Shown here piece by piece: positions 17,400-30,510 of a stretch of DNA of 64,000 bases. The translations under genes and the position numbers were made by a program. Source of the DNA: Gossypium raimondii (Eukaryota > Streptophyta > Magnoliopsida > Malvales > Malvaceae); the NCBI RefSeq assembly GCF_025698545.1, contig NC_068576.1, positions 48,725,890 to 48,789,889 of the forward strand, read 5' to 3'. Position 1 is the stretch's first letter. Each line of letters starts with the position of its first letter. Below the pieces are notes generated by a model that worked only from the letters and a program-made list of their open reading frames with translations, did not search any database and was not told the DNA's origin.

Positions 17400-18060
17400 T
17401 AGACCTGTCCATGGACCGGGCCGGACTGGGTTCGGGCCAGGCCCACAAAAAATTCAGCCCGTTTACTAGGCCTGGGCCCGGCCCGAAATATAGGCCTGAG
17501 ATTTATCCAGGCCCGGCCCGAAGAAAAAAATATGAGGCCCGAGCCCGGCTCATTTTTAATTAAAATTAAAACTATTTTTTAATAAAATTAAAACTAATTG
17601 TTATTAAAATTAATTGTTAGTAAAATTATCAATTTATTAATTGTTAATTGTATTAATTGTTGTAATAAAATCTAACATTTGATTAGTAAATTTATCAAAT
17701 TATTAATTGTATTAATTGTTGTAATAAAATCTAACATTTGATTAGTAAATTTATCAAATTATTAATTGTATTAATTGTTGTAACAAAATCTAACATTTGA
17801 TTAGTAAAACAAACTTGATGTTTTATTATTATTATTTTGTAACACTAGTCAAGGAAATGAAAGTAAATAAACTTAAATAAAAAATTATTATATTTTAAAA
17901 TAAAAAATATATATTTAATATTTTTCGGGCCGGGCCGGGCCTAGGCCAAAAAATCTTGCTTGAGGCCCGACCCATTTTTTAAACGGGCCTAAAATTTTGC
18001 CCAAGCCCATATTTCGGGCCGTCGGGCCGGGCCGGGCCACCCGGCCCATGGACAGGTCTA
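17400..18060. mobile_element. GC-ended hAT-like non-autonomous element, 661 bp
   Basis: Perfect 15-bp terminal inverted repeats, TAGACCTGTCCATGG on the left and CCATGGACAGGTCTA on the right. Next to them are GGGCCGGGCC-rich subterminal blocks, in strong contrast to the AT-rich centre. Flanking octamers CCTCCAAT (17392-17399) and CCCCCAAT (18061-18068) match at 7 of 8 positions, which fits the 8-bp duplication of hAT elements. There is no coding sequence. The interior holds a 59-bp tandem repeat (listed separately). Confidence 0.75.
17641..17808. repeat. 59-bp tandem repeat inside the hAT-like element
   Basis: Nearly three copies of a 59-bp unit (TATTAATTGTATTAATTGTT followed by GTAATAAAATCTAACATTTG and AGTAAATTTATCAAAT). 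They are almost identical, with one T to C change in the third copy. Confidence 0.9.
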
Positions 18061-18356
18061 CCCCCAATACTCTCCACGCTTTTATTTTTCCCCCTTTATT
18101 TTTGCATGGATCTACGGCTGGTTTTCATATTTTATATATACATATATATAAATATCCCGTGTATATTATTTTTCTATATCTAGAACCATTGTTGTGACAG
18201 TCCAAAATCCATGGCAGAACATGCTAAAACGTAGAAAACAAAGCAAAACTTCTTGTTCATCATGACACTCAACTTGCGTTGTTTGCAAGGTGATTTCAAC
18301 GCATTCAAAACCCGAAACCCACCAGGGAAGGCTAATTCAGACACACTCACTTCCTA

Positions 18357-18812
18357 ATGGGAGGAACATCCAAGGACAGCATCCGTCTTCCTCCATCTGG
18401 CAAAATCCCAAATGAGACGCCGCTACCATTCACATCTCCCACTTACAGCCACCTCCAAACTCTGAACCCTACCACAAGGCTAAGCCCTCGGAACAATGGC
18501 AGCTCCCTGTACGACTCATATGAACTCCGAGCTGTGACATACCAGCTGAACAAGGCAATGCGACAACCAAGTGGCTCGTCACCGGCTTACTTGTGCTACC
18601 TAAAATCGCCCTTCTATTCTCAATGTGTAAACAGAGAAAATTCAAGGAAAGTTTTATGTTCACACTTAACATGCGCAACCATTAATATAAATGCAAGAAA
18701 CAGGAGAACAAAAGAAGTTACCCGAGGATTTGCTGCCAAACTTTGGAACAAGGTCAAGCAAAGGTTGCTTAGGAGTAATAATATGCAGAGCAAAGAGTTG
18801 AAAGGTGCATAA
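18357..18812 (+). CDS. Unrecognised small protein, 151 aa
   Basis: One uninterrupted frame from ATG to TAA. The N-terminus is Pro/Ser-rich. A central segment contains SYELRAVTYQLNKAM, followed by SPFYSQCVNRENSRK. The C-terminus is basic and Trp-containing, RGFAAKLWNKVKQRLLRS. A TATA-like stretch TATATACATATATATAAATA sits at about 18134-18153, some 200 bp upstream. The C-terminal block has the look of a conserved plant-specific family of unknown function, but I cannot name it. No signal peptide or membrane segment was seen. The last codons fall at the start of a degenerate tandem repeat (18800-19400), so the natural C-terminus may have been altered. A single-exon gene or a retained fragment are both possible. 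Confidence 0.5.
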   Translation: MGGTSKDSIRLPPSGKIPNETPLPFTSPTYSHLQTLNPTTRLSPRNNGSSLYDSYELRAVTYQLNKAMRQPSGSSPAYLCYLKSPFYSQCVNRENSRKVLCSHLTCATININARNRRTKEVTRGFAAKLWNKVKQRLLRSNNMQSKELKGA

Positions 18813-19400
18813 TCAAGTACTGCAGTTAAATATCTTATCGTGAAATCCGGTGTTTTAACTCAGTTGATTCATGTTTTACACGATGACATTCAGCTGATCT
18901 CGAGTTTTTCATGTTTTACATGATGACATTCAGCAGATCTCGAGTTTGAATCCCTGTATCTGTAATCTCTTATCTTAGACTATGATCACTTTTGTGAGTG
19001 TGTGTATGCATATAACTCCTATTGTGCAAACAATATAGTTGAAAGATGTGTGATCGACTGCAATTAAATCTCTTACTGTAAAACCCAAGATTTCCATCTA
19101 TTATCCTATCTTAGAATAGGACAATCTCATATCATGCATAGGGCAGCAGATCTCGGATTTGAATCCCCATATCTATAATCTATTCTCTGATCTCCTATCT
19201 TAGACAGACTAGGATCTCTTTCGTACCAAAAAGATACATTCATCTTGTGCAACCAATATATGGTTGAAATATGTATGATAAACTGCAGTTAAATCTCGTA
19301 CCGAGTGTTTTAGCTTTAGCTTTAATTGGTTCTTTAACTACCCTGGCATTCAGTAGATCTCAGGTTTAAATCCTAACATCTACTAGCTCCTCCTATAAAC
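18800..19400 (+). repeat. Degenerate three-copy tandem repeat, about 220-240 bp
   Basis: The phrase GTTGAAAGGTGCATAATCAA...CTGCAGTTAAAT recurs at about 18800, 19040 and 19262. GCAGATCTCGAGTTTGAATCC recurs at about 18933, 19147 and 19352. The copies are diverged. The array overlaps the end of the 18357-18812 reading frame. Confidence 0.65.
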
Positions 19401-19903
19401 TCATATCTTGCAGAAAAACAGGGTGCCATTTTCCTCCTAATCTAAAATCTTTTTGAAGACAATGAATCAATATCTTCCAATTGCTTTAAGGAAATGTGAA
19501 AAAATGAACTCACTAATCTAGGAAAACAATACATACCTGAATATGTTCTTTCCCAAAATCGAAAATGGTCAAACAACTACAGAACATAAACCATACTGCA
19601 AAGGTTTAAGAAAAAATTCAGAACATGAACTTAGTAACTATCATCTTAATCAATCACTATATTTTGAATATTGATTTTCCAAAACTATACCCTTCTTTAA
19701 ATTTGAGGGGCTCCTTTCCGTATTCAGGTTTAATAAGATCCATACACAAACGTGCTTCAACAAGAAGCTTTTGGCATATACCATGATGTATACATTGGAT
19801 AAAGAGAGGAAACAGAGAAGATATAAAACAAGAAGCATCTTTAAGAAAAGCCCGTGCAACAAGAACTAGATTGCTGACCATTTAGTACTGAGAGAAGAAC
19901 TTT

Positions 19904-22900
19904 CTATGTCAACCTTAATGCCATTTCTTGAAGAAGAGCTCGCTTCTGTGACGTGTTAATTACATGGTTTGTTTCAGCACTCTCAAGCACATTGGTTATT
20001 ATGGCAGCTGCATGCCCTAGACGTTCCTCGGCTGTCCTCCTCAACATGAAGGCCTGCCCAAGTCATATAGTTGTAACAATAAAACAAAACAAAAACAAAT
20101 GACATCATATACGGTTATTTGAAGAATGTCTAAGGTAGACACACAAAATCATTAGGTAAGGAAAAAAATCATCAGAAAATGCTAACTCGGGTCAAATTTG
20201 TTGAAAGGAAATACTCATGGATTGATTCTTTTATAATATTTCAGATGTACCAATTGCTCCCCATTCTACAAGGATTCAAGCGATACAAAAATGGAATAAC
20301 AATATAAGATAGAGAAAATGCTAGAGAGGGAAAAAAACCTGGCTGTGATGTGATATGGCCAATGTACATGGCTGCTGAGACCAAGGTTCTCCATCAATTT
20401 GAACAGGTAATGCAGCAAAGAGCTGTATTTTAATCGACTGTCCTTGTGCAAGTCTTCGGGCACGAGAAAGCCCCACCTGAAATAGCAACAAACCAGCAGC
20501 AGTTCGGAGGCAAATTCCACATAAAACCTTTATGCAAAATTTCCAGAACTCAAACAAAAAAAAGTTGGATTGAAGAAATTTCAATGCTTTACTGTCCAGC
20601 ATAAAGGACAATGGGTCAATGGCTGAGCTTTTCCATCTTGTGTCTGCACCTTGCAGTCTACACTCTACACTGGTGACATGGAATGTGAAAACCAAGTTCT
20701 TCTAGACATTACATCAACTTACATAAAACTTGTTTTATATGCCTAATGATAAATGCACGATAGAATTTAACACTTGTTTTATCAGCAGCTTTCCACAAGG
20801 GGCCTAGATTACCTGCAGTGTTCCAAGGTGCCAAGTTCCAGATATGCTCACAACCTCTAGTATTTTATCATGCATAGACTGAGGATCAAAACTCTCATAT
20901 GTATCATCCTCGTTTTGCCAAAGGTCTACACCTCCCATGTAGCTTCCAATGTTTGCAACAAGTACCCCTTCTGCATCCTGTATGGAATTAGAATAGCATC
21001 ATGACATTTACAGTAAGCGCAATCAATAGTTATTTGCACCATTATAACGATTTAGCATCAATGTATAAACAATTTAACAAAAAAAAAGAAAAGAATTTTA
21101 TGATGGGAAAAAGGGACAGCAGAAGGAACATGTTACAAAAATCATTTCCAAAAAATGAGACACAAAGTTGAGAGACAATGGTTGATAAAACCAAGAGAGT
21201 CAGAAAAAAAAACCACAACAGCTTTTAAAGAAGTTTTCAGTTAGAAGCAACAGTTGCGTATTTGATCTGATCCTTTAACTGTTTTTTAAACATATACAAA
21301 CATATGTGTGTGTATAAATAGAGAAGTTAAGAAGGAAAAAACTCTTCTGGGCAATCATCACATAGTGTCCAGATTTTCACAAATGTAACTAAATAAAAGC
21401 TAGCATCAATACCTCAGGGACCTCTATCTCAACACCATCCACTTCAACTCTAACTTGCCAAGGAAAGTCCGCAAACGTTCTGTCCATTATACTCTTTGCA
21501 CCCTCTCTTGCATAGAGCACTTTATTCATAAACTGCACATACGTTGAGGTAACTTCATCAATATGGAATTGTATAACCAATAAGACAAATTTATTAGGCA
21601 TGCATAAGTTATCACAAAAAGACAGACCAAAATGCATCCGATACATGTAGATATCCTCCAATGATAACATTAACAATTTTCTGGTTTAGACTTAAATTGA
21701 TAAATTGTAATGAGATGGAAATCTGTATAAAAATACAAAAAGACTATGTTTCACCTGTAAATATAAGATCTCTACATTTTTAAGTTGTAATAACATTCAG
21801 AGAGAAAATGTATGCTGAGGTACTTGTATAAGCTTCCAACTGACATGATTGTATTAATATATTTATGTTTCTAAAATCATTTATCTATAAATATGTAAAG
21901 GGAAACCACCAGAAAGTTCAAAGCCATCATAATCAAGTAGGCCAAAATAAAAAATCATTTTCAGTTGAACAAACCAAATTGTTATTCCATCAATCATCAT
22001 ATTTATTTTGCATAGTACTTCACAAAGCACGTTCCAAGAAGATGATAACAACCTGATTATAAAACTTCTCAGGATTCTCCTCTCGCAAGTTGTGAATGTC
22101 CAAAGCAACCTTCGCATCACAACCAATTCCTGTAAGAAAATCATAAAGCATGAGAAAACTACCAAGTTATAATAAGTGAACAGGGAAGACACTGGAAATA
22201 CCAATACACTTGTCTAACCAAGATGACATCTACCAGTCAGCCAGCTAAAATACCAAGTGACCAATAGATTGATTTTTGCAATTTCAGGGGATTGTGGACA
22301 AATATTTACAAAATATCATTGGTAGATATTTGCAAATATAAAGTCAACATGCAGCTAAGTACAAATCCAAGCAAACCAAAAAAACCAGCTACGATAGAAA
22401 TACCTCTCTCTTAACCTTGCTTTTCTTCTGCCTCTCTGTTGGGTCAAATTTCAACTAGACAATCTAGACATTCAACTGAACCAGATTCTAGAAGACTTAA
22501 AAGAACCAGTCTGCATACCTAGATAATTGTTCATAAATTTTGGAGATTGAAGTTGCTTCCCCTGTTGGTTCAAAACAGCTACCTTCCAGCGGTCAAGAAT
22601 TGTTACTGCAGCATGCTCTATGTGCTGCAAGACTGTGCAAAGGCCCCCTTGTCTCTCCACTGAGCCCAAACCACCTCCCCATGACAGAACCCTGGCCAGA
22701 TCATTTCCAGTTCCAGCGGGGAGAATAGCAACTGGAGGTGGTGAAACAAAATTTTGCTTGTCTATTGCATTAAGAACCCAACCAACAGTACCATCTCCTC
22801 CACATACGAGTATCCTGAAATGAGGCACCTTTCTGAATAAAAAAAGACCCATCTCTGGTCCCTGTGTTGAACTCAATTCAATAACCTGCGGTGAATTACA

Positions 22901-24875
22901 ATGGGAAAAACCCTCAAAAACATGAAATTTAAAACCAACAAATAGCAATGACCAATTTTAAAGAGAATATGCGAACAAACATCAAACTGGAAAACATAAA
23001 GAACATATAGACAACCATGGAAGTCAAGAACCAAACATAGAATCAGATCAGCTAGAACATAAAAAAAAATGCCAATCCAAGTGGTGGTGTCAGTGATTAC
23101 GTTATAAATATATGGTTATCAATTTATTAAAAAAACCAAAAAGTAATTGCATTGTGCATCATCTTCCAAGAATTTGAGAGCAGTCATTCCAGGCCAAGTG
23201 GTAGTCTGTCCAATTACAGTTTTTTCTATCTCACTTTTCTTTAGTTTTTTGAAGAAAGCCATTCCTGTTCGAATAGCTGATATCTGATGCAGTGAACAGT
23301 AACTCTGGTATGATATGGCAAGCCGAGAGTTCAGAAAACTCTGACTACCTTGAGAGGCTGTGTTGGTTACTCTTCAACTTCAAGTGAGTCTACCAGTCAT
23401 TTTTAATAGGCAAATAGCCAAAAACAGATGGATGGTTCCAAAATTTAACTATTATCATCAATATGAAATCAGATGCTAAATGTTATCAAGTTTAGCTAGC
23501 ATCACTCATCATCTGTCAGGGAGCTAATTTACTTCTCCAAAAGCGAGTAAATAATCTCATCAGAGAAGTGGGAGTTTATATTTATTATAGTCCGTAGTTC
23601 CTCCTACACAACTACCCCCCCCCCCCCACCACCACCACCAATGAACATACACACACACACACATAAAAATAAGTAAAGAAAAAAAAGTAAGATAATCAAT
23701 CAAACCTGAACAGGATTCAAAAGAAGGTTCAAGCGCTGCCTGAGGGAATCTCCACGCCGGGCACCACTCTTCTTATTGATGAAAACCAGTAATGGTCTCG
23801 CATCTGGTGGTAAGTCAGTCAGCTCATATCTTTGCTTCATCCTTAAAGCTTGAGACTCATCCTTCTGATTAATTGATCCACTTCTTTTGATACTAGGATT
23901 TGACTCTATTTTCTTATTAATGCTACCATCTTGGCATGGGGTTCCTACATTCATACTACCATTGCAGTTCCCTTCTTTTGCATAAGAACCATTTACATTT
24001 TGTAGGGTATCAGCAGTGCTCTCTGTTGACATGTCAGAGATGCTACCATTACTACCTGTATCAGCTGAGGTTTTATTATTATGCTTGTGCTTCTTGCCCT
24101 GACTCCTAATGGTTTCCCGCACTGAAGAAGCTAACTCATTTGCACCATGTGTGATTGAGCTCAGAAATCCCGAATTGGGGCTCAACTTCTTAACATAAAG
24201 AGGTGAGAGAATCAACCTTCTGAATGGTCCTAAATCACAAATATTACCAGTTTCATTAGACATGCTACTGTGACAGTCCACATGTAGAAGTCGTTGGCAC
24301 CACAAGCAACACCATATAGGAGATCCACCAAGGAAAGACCCGCTACATGGCTCTTCACAATAGCTACAGAAGGAAGCTTCATCAGGTTGATCAGTAAGCT
24401 CTGTCCAACGAACTGCCCACTGATGCATCACATGCTCAAACCCAATCATGGAGACACACTTACAATCCTGCTGTGCACGCGAAGAGCAGCTCAAATGAGC
24501 CACTGCCCCACATATGCTACAGCGGTGAATGAAACTATCTGAAGCTACCATCGGCCCTAGGGTTTGAGAAGGTGACATTGGCTTCAAGCAAGCACAGCAA
24601 TTTACTTTCTTTCCACGGGATACGGATTCCAGCTCCCAAGTATGAGGAGCTGCAGGACTCTTATGTTCGGCCTTCGGGTTTTTCTTTGACCTAGCTACAG
24701 CTTTCATCCAACTTAAGTTAATGTTTCTTCTCCACTGGAAAGCTGTGTAAACTATAGTCAAAATACCAACCAGGCCAGCGATGACACAAGAGAGAATGAA
24801 GAAATGTGAAACAACTTGCATTTCAGTCGGGCTCTTGTCGGTCCAACTGGGATGCAACATGCGTTCTTCATCCAT
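19904..24875 (-). CDS. DGK1: Diacylglycerol kinase, DGK1 type
   Basis: Coding exons: 24875-23706, 22885-22519, 22129-22053, 21532-21413, 20977-20813, 20476-20339 and 20053-19904. They sum to 2187 nt, 728 aa, and all phases join. A membrane segment lies at about residues 21-46 ([20 protein letters not shown]). Two Cys/His-rich C1 zinc fingers lie at about 79-142 and 168-222. A Ser/Asn-rich linker follows, then the catalytic domain from [16 protein letters not shown]. The nucleotide-binding GGDGTVGW is at about 419-426 and [10 protein letters not shown] at about 447-456; the accessory domain runs to the C-terminus MALRLT. The enzyme phosphorylates diacylglycerol with ATP to phosphatidic acid. 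Cluster I plant DGKs are membrane-anchored, probably at the ER or plasma membrane, and act in lipid signalling. Length and both ends match DGK1 as I recall it. The gene appears intact. Confidence 0.95.
23610..23665. repeat. Poly-C / CCA / CA microsatellites in a DGK intron
   Basis: A run of 14 C bases is followed by (CCA)n and, a few bases on, by (CA)n. It lies in the intron just downstream of the first DGK coding exon (23706 boundary). Length polymorphism is expected; no functional signal was recognised. Confidence 0.8.
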
Positions 24876-25800
24876 TCTTCAAAACTTATATACCAGCATT
24901 CTATAGTCACTAACAAGCACCCTCCACCTAATGAGTATATGCCAACTCAAATAGCTCCTTATCACAAAGGCTTGCTAGTTGCTACCCGTGTCTATAACAG
25001 TCCACACTCGTACTACTTATACCATCTCATTAGTTTCACTTCTTGTCAGACAGCAATCCTAAAAGCCCCTTTTTCTAACTCTGAGAAGATGCCTAGCCAC
25101 TGAGAAAAACAAGCAATATGCACTGCCTTGATCAGAAAGCCCTGACAAAATAAAATAAAATTCATAAATGAAGTGACTTATAATACATGAAATCAGAACG
25201 GAAATCACAACTTAAATTCGACAATAAATACCGGAGCAATAAAATCGACTATATTGACTTAACTATAAGAAGAATGCTTAGCCATTGAGGAAAAAAAAGT
25301 AATACCAAACTGCAGCTGTGGTTAAAAAATGAAAAAAAAATATATAAATGCATAAAAGGGCGACTTATAATACAAAAAATCTTAAGGAAAATTTCAACTT
25401 AAGTTCGACAATAAATACCAGAGCTATAAAGAGAAAGAAGAAAGTTTAAGAAAAATCATATTGATGCACTGTTCGAGCTACCGAGACAAAAACAAATTAT
25501 AATTAATTTTTGCAGAAAAAAAAAATAAAGCAACCTTCGTTCGAAGTGAAGTAAGCTTGAAAATTTTTGTCCTTTTTTTCTCAGCAACCAAACAGCGAAT
25601 CAGAATATAAATAACCAAACCAATCTGACAGGAAAGAGTAAGTAACGAAAAGCATTCAGGAATAAAATAGGAAAGGGAAACAGAGACTTACAGAAGCGGC
25701 CAATGAAAGAGAGGATCGATGAAATCACAGACAGAAAACGCTAAGGCAAAGGATTTCACATATAGAAAGAGAGAGAAACAGTGGGAAATTCGAGATTCGA
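24876..25800 (-). promoter_or_regulatory. DGK 5' leader region with internal tandem duplication
   Basis: This is sequence upstream of the DGK start codon. Likely a leader exon lies near 25690-25790, with a leader intron up to about 24890; the acceptor and transcription start were not determined. Inside, about 25085-25250 and 25265-25440 are diverged direct repeats sharing CTTATAATACA and TTCGACAATAAATACC. Confidence 0.4.
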
Positions 25801-28645
25801 AAAGCAAAAAATATAAATAAATAAACCCAAATTTCAAGATTTGAAAATATTCGACATTAGACAAAAAGCAAAATAAAAGTAAATCAAAACCATTTTTGTT
25901 TTAAATAATGAAAATAGAAATGACTAAAAAGATTTATGAATTTGGAGCGAAGAAGGGGTGCGCTCGGCGTGTGCAGAGTGGACAGATTTTGAATTTTGGT
26001 GAACATACCACGTGGCATAAAAGGAGTGCAGGTTGTACAAATATTGGGTCCCATGTTGGTATGTTCAGGGTGGTTGGTGGCATGATATTCTGTGGACAGG
26101 TAGTAATTCAGGTGGAGACACGTGTGAGTCACACAAACAAGGACAGTAGGGGTAATATAGGACACATGTAGACTTATATATCAGTTCGGTTTAATTTGTT
26201 TTTTTTTTTAATATTTTGAACCGTTTGATTCGATTTGGTTCCAATTTTTTCATATTTTTTATTTTGAATTTTTAGATATTTTTGACAAAACAAGCTTTGT
26301 TTTACTATTTTAAATATTATTTGATAAAGTTTTAAAAATATTTTGATAAATATTTTAAAAATTAATATTTTCAACAACTTTTAAATTATTTTTATTATTT
26401 TAAATATAAAATATTTATTTGTATATAATAAAAATTAAAATTAATTATATATTAAATAAAAAATAAATTTCGATTCAATTTTAGATAACTACGAATTTTA
26501 AATTTATTTTATAAACCGTTCAAACATCTTGATTTGAGTCGGTTTCAATTTTCAACTTTTCTTACTTAACCCTTTGGGGTGAAATGAGATGGGTTTTAAC
26601 TTGACCCTAATCGATCGGATCGATTTTTTTTAGAAAATCAAGTTTTAAGATAGATTATGATGGGTCTAATCCTTTAATTAATCCGGTCGGATCAAATTTA
26701 GAAAAACTAGCATGCCTTCTCTCGCTCTAGGTTAATTATCAAAGTACCTTTTTATGTATAATATTAGTTTAAAATATGCTCATTTAAAAAATTAGATAAA
26801 AATATATGATCATAAAATTTATATTAATATTTGCTCTAGCATAATTATAGCTAAAAAACAATTAATAGTATTATTAAAAAATTAAAAAAATATTATTTTA
26901 TTTTAATATATTTATAGAATGATAAAATCATGACATATTGAATCTAAGTTAGGTTGGAGTGAAGTATAATTTTGAGTTTTCAAGTTGGGTTCTAAACAGG
27001 TAATTTAATATTTAATTTCGAGTTGAGTCAATGTGGAATTATGTTGAGATATATTAGGCAAGGTTGGACGGGTAAAAAACTGCTCTACTTCGCCTCGTTG
27101 CTTTCTATACGTAGACTTGACAAAATTACAAGAATTAAAATATCTTATAATATATTAATATCTTATATAAAATTTTTAAAATTTATATAATATTAATTAT
27201 TAACTTATTAAACTTTATATAAATGCTAAAAATAATATATGTATGTGTATATATAATTATGATGCAAGTTACAAGAATTCGTTGAAAATCTAGACCAAAC
27301 TATTGCTTTATGTAATAAATAAGGAAAAACTAATTCTCAAATTAATATTTAATATTTCTTCATTGAATTTTACATTTCATAAATTATTAAGAAATCATCT
27401 CTATGTATTTTTACTTCAGATTTTAAATTGCAATTGCTGTTTATTTATTGGATAATGTCTCATTTGATACACGTACTTTCATAAAATATCCAATGTGATA
27501 TCTGTAGTTTGAAAATGTCTAATGTGATATCTGAATTATCAATATGTGTTTTATTATGGTATTTGTACTTTAAAAAAAGCCTAATATGTTACATGTACTT
27601 TGAAAATGCCCAATATAATACCTAAACTATTAGAATGTGTTTTATTATGATACATGGTGTTAGCGTCGATAGTGACTTGTTAAACCAACTAATGAAAAAT
27701 CGGCACGTAGAATTTTTTTCTAAATCACCAAGTCCACGTGGATAATATAATATTAAGTGAAAAATTAAATAAAAACAAAACAAAACAAATAACTAAATAT
27801 ATGGTTAATAAAAAGAAGTAAAGACAAAGGAAAACTCTTTGAAAAAGATGATTATTTACTTAAATGGAGAAAATAACATTTTTACTTATGTAAGTTTAAT
27901 ATTTAACTTTTTTATTTTACCATATGTTTAGTTATTTGTTTTCTAATTTAATTTCAATATTAATATTTTAATTCATTCACCCTTAGTAAACTCTAATAAA
28001 ATGACTTAGATACATGGAAACCATCAAGCCTAATATTCATTTCCTATTTAATGTACGACATAAGTAACATTTGTAATTCGATAATTAAATCATATGTACA
28101 ATATAAAACAATTTAATAAGGAAATAATTGAAAGAAAATTCTAGAACTGATAAGTAAAACTCATTTAATTTTTAAAACAAAGTTTAAGGACCAAATTTTA
28201 ATTTTAGTAAAACCTTTTTGTAAAATTGAGAGTAAAATTATGAAATTATCCAAACAAGACTTAATCATGTAAATATTCAAGTCATTTCATAGCATTTAGG
28301 GACTTGAATTGCATAGCATAAAAATCAGGACTCAATTGCAAAGATAACAAAACATGCCCAACCTACATATGACACACTGACACTTATAAATACTATTTCG
28401 TATTTTCATGCCAATTTTTCCTATTCTAACATATCGTATATATACATAGATCATACAAATCATGCTTAATTACCCTAAAAATACATTAAGACAATTTAAC
28501 AATCATGCGTGTCTAGGCTTAAATCCAATCAATCAATCAATCAACTACAAATCCAATTCTTTTAACTCTATTTTTGAGATGTGACACATTGAACCGATAC
28601 CCCAATCAATTATCGGTCTGGCTAACTATCCCGGTCCAATTTAGA
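25801..28645. other. Gene-free AT-rich intergenic region
   Basis: No gene was recognised. Around 27460-27660 there is a degenerate short-period repeat built on GTGATATCTG...TTTGAAAATG...CTAATGTGATAT...GTGTTTTATTATG, typical of decayed dispersed repeats. A plus-strand open frame at 25908-26171 lies in the presumed DGK promoter and has no family signature. Confidence 0.5.
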
Positions 28646-29160
28646 TAGGGATGGTAAAACTTGAACCGTCCTATGGATTTTGAACCGATCCGTTCCATAT
28701 AGAGTGGAATTTAAAAAAATAAAAGTGGATGCGGAGCAAGGAAGGGTGTATTTTTTCTTTTAGGCAGTGGGTATGAAGTGGTTATGATAATTGCTTGCCT
28801 CGCCCCATCCCGCTCTATTATATAAAATTACCATTTTATCCTTGTATATATATAACTATTAGAAAGGGTAAAAATGTATTATATAAAAATTTATATATTT
28901 TATGTTCAAATGTTTTTCTAAAAAATATGTTTCAATATTTACTTGACTTTAAACATATTTAAAATATTAAAGATAAGTAGCAAAAATTAAATTGAAATGG
29001 GGCGAGGATGGATGCATCTAACATTCATAAAAGTGGTAGTAGATTTTAAGATTATACATCCACAGTAGAGCGGGACGGGTGGTGGAGCAAAGCATGCCAA
29101 CTGTGGAGTGGTGGTGGATTTAGCAACATCCACCCTTGACTCGCTCTATTGCCATCCCTA
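28646..29160. mobile_element. 515-bp non-autonomous DNA element with TAGGGATGG ends
   Basis: The left end TAGGGATGGTAA and right end TTGCCATCCCTA are inverted repeats (11 of 12). The interior keeps matched subterminal words (GAGCAAGG / GAGCAAAG, CGCTCTATT). Flanks share TTAGAT on both sides, but with a three-base offset, so the 8-bp duplication of a hAT element is only suggested. No coding sequence. Confidence 0.55.
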
Positions 29161-30505
29161 AGTTAGATAACATTAAATTTTGAATTTTTTTATATTTTAT
29201 TTTTTAAAATTGTAAAGAGTTTTATTTTTTCATAATTTTTATTTTTTAAATATATAATTTTTATTTTTAAAATCTTTAAATTTTGTTTAAAATATGAAAA
29301 ATTAAATATTTTATTTTATTTAAAGTATAGGTGTCAACGTAAAAATTGGGCTGTCCAAATCGATTTCCTTTCACAAATTTAATCTGATGCATCATTTCAT
29401 TTGACCTGTACAGTAGATTGACATTGACTAATACTTGATATGATTTTTTATCGCCACTGACAACTGTTACATTTTGTTCTTTTTCCTCCTAGAAAAATTC
29501 TGTTGGGATCATTGAATTTGTTGGAAACGTTGAAATTGGTTTGGAGGGAACCGATTTCCCCTCCTCCTTCTAAAATTTGTTCTATTTTGGGACACCTTGT
29601 GGGGTGTATTTTTTTTTTGTTTGTTTTATTTTGATAAGAAAACCATAAATTATGGGAAATAGATTATTTATTTATAGATAAAGTTATGTGAAGTTTTTAA
29701 AATTTAAATTAAAATAACAAATTTTGTAAACATTAAGAGTTAAATTTGTTAAATATTTTATATTTTAAATTAAATTAATATAATATGTAAACATTGGAGG
29801 CTAAATTTATTATTAGACAATAACAAAAGCCCAAACTAACTTTGAGTGACCAAAATATTTTATTTAAAAAATTTAGTGATTAGATTAAAAAATTACCTGA
29901 CATTTATTTATTTTACCCTATAAATATGTGATGGGAAATTATTATTACATATTAAAAATGATTGAATAATTGGAATTATAGAAATATTGCTAAAAATAGA
30001 ATTGGATTGATAAGGGATATTTTGAGAGGTGAAATGACCATGACCCACGAAGATGATAGAGACATGACAGCTTAGAAAAGAACGGATAGTAATCCTTCCT
30101 TCCCGTGTGTTGGCCATGACAGTTGAAGGTTTCAATTAAAGTGAATTAAAACTCTATAGTCTTTTGCCATTTGTTAGTTAAAAGGATTTTACAAATTATG
30201 AGAAGAAAGCTCGAGAGGACAATGGATTCAACAACAAACCGACCAACATCTAAACTTTTCATCATCATTCCATAACTATCCAACACGTATCCAAAGATAT
30301 AAGATACAGTTATGTTCACATTTTTGTAATTGCCGACGAGCGATAGAGTTCACTGCTATTGCGGAAATGACGGAGGCAGCTTCCGTTTCTCTTGGCCCTT
30401 CCATGTATCCTCCCAACACCTCTCCCCAACTATATTTCCCTTGCCATAAAAGTTAGAAAGCGATCATTGCAACTTATAGATGCATGCAATGAAAAAGGAA
30501 ATACA
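29161..30505. other. Intergenic; short interrupted reading frame near 30368
   Basis: Mostly AT-rich with no gene. Near 30368 an ATG opens a short frame beginning MTEAASVSLGPSMYPPN that ends after 29 codons. An overlapping frame (30392 onward) runs into the solo LTR at 30511. Bases 30300-30505 are of more balanced composition and may be a remnant of an older gene split by the LTR insertion. Confidence 0.35.
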
Positions 30506-30510
30506 ACACT

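Noticed and set aside
25908..26171. Plus-strand 87-codon frame upstream of DGK
   Set aside because: No domain or splice context was seen; it lies in the presumed DGK promoter and has no supporting codon pattern.
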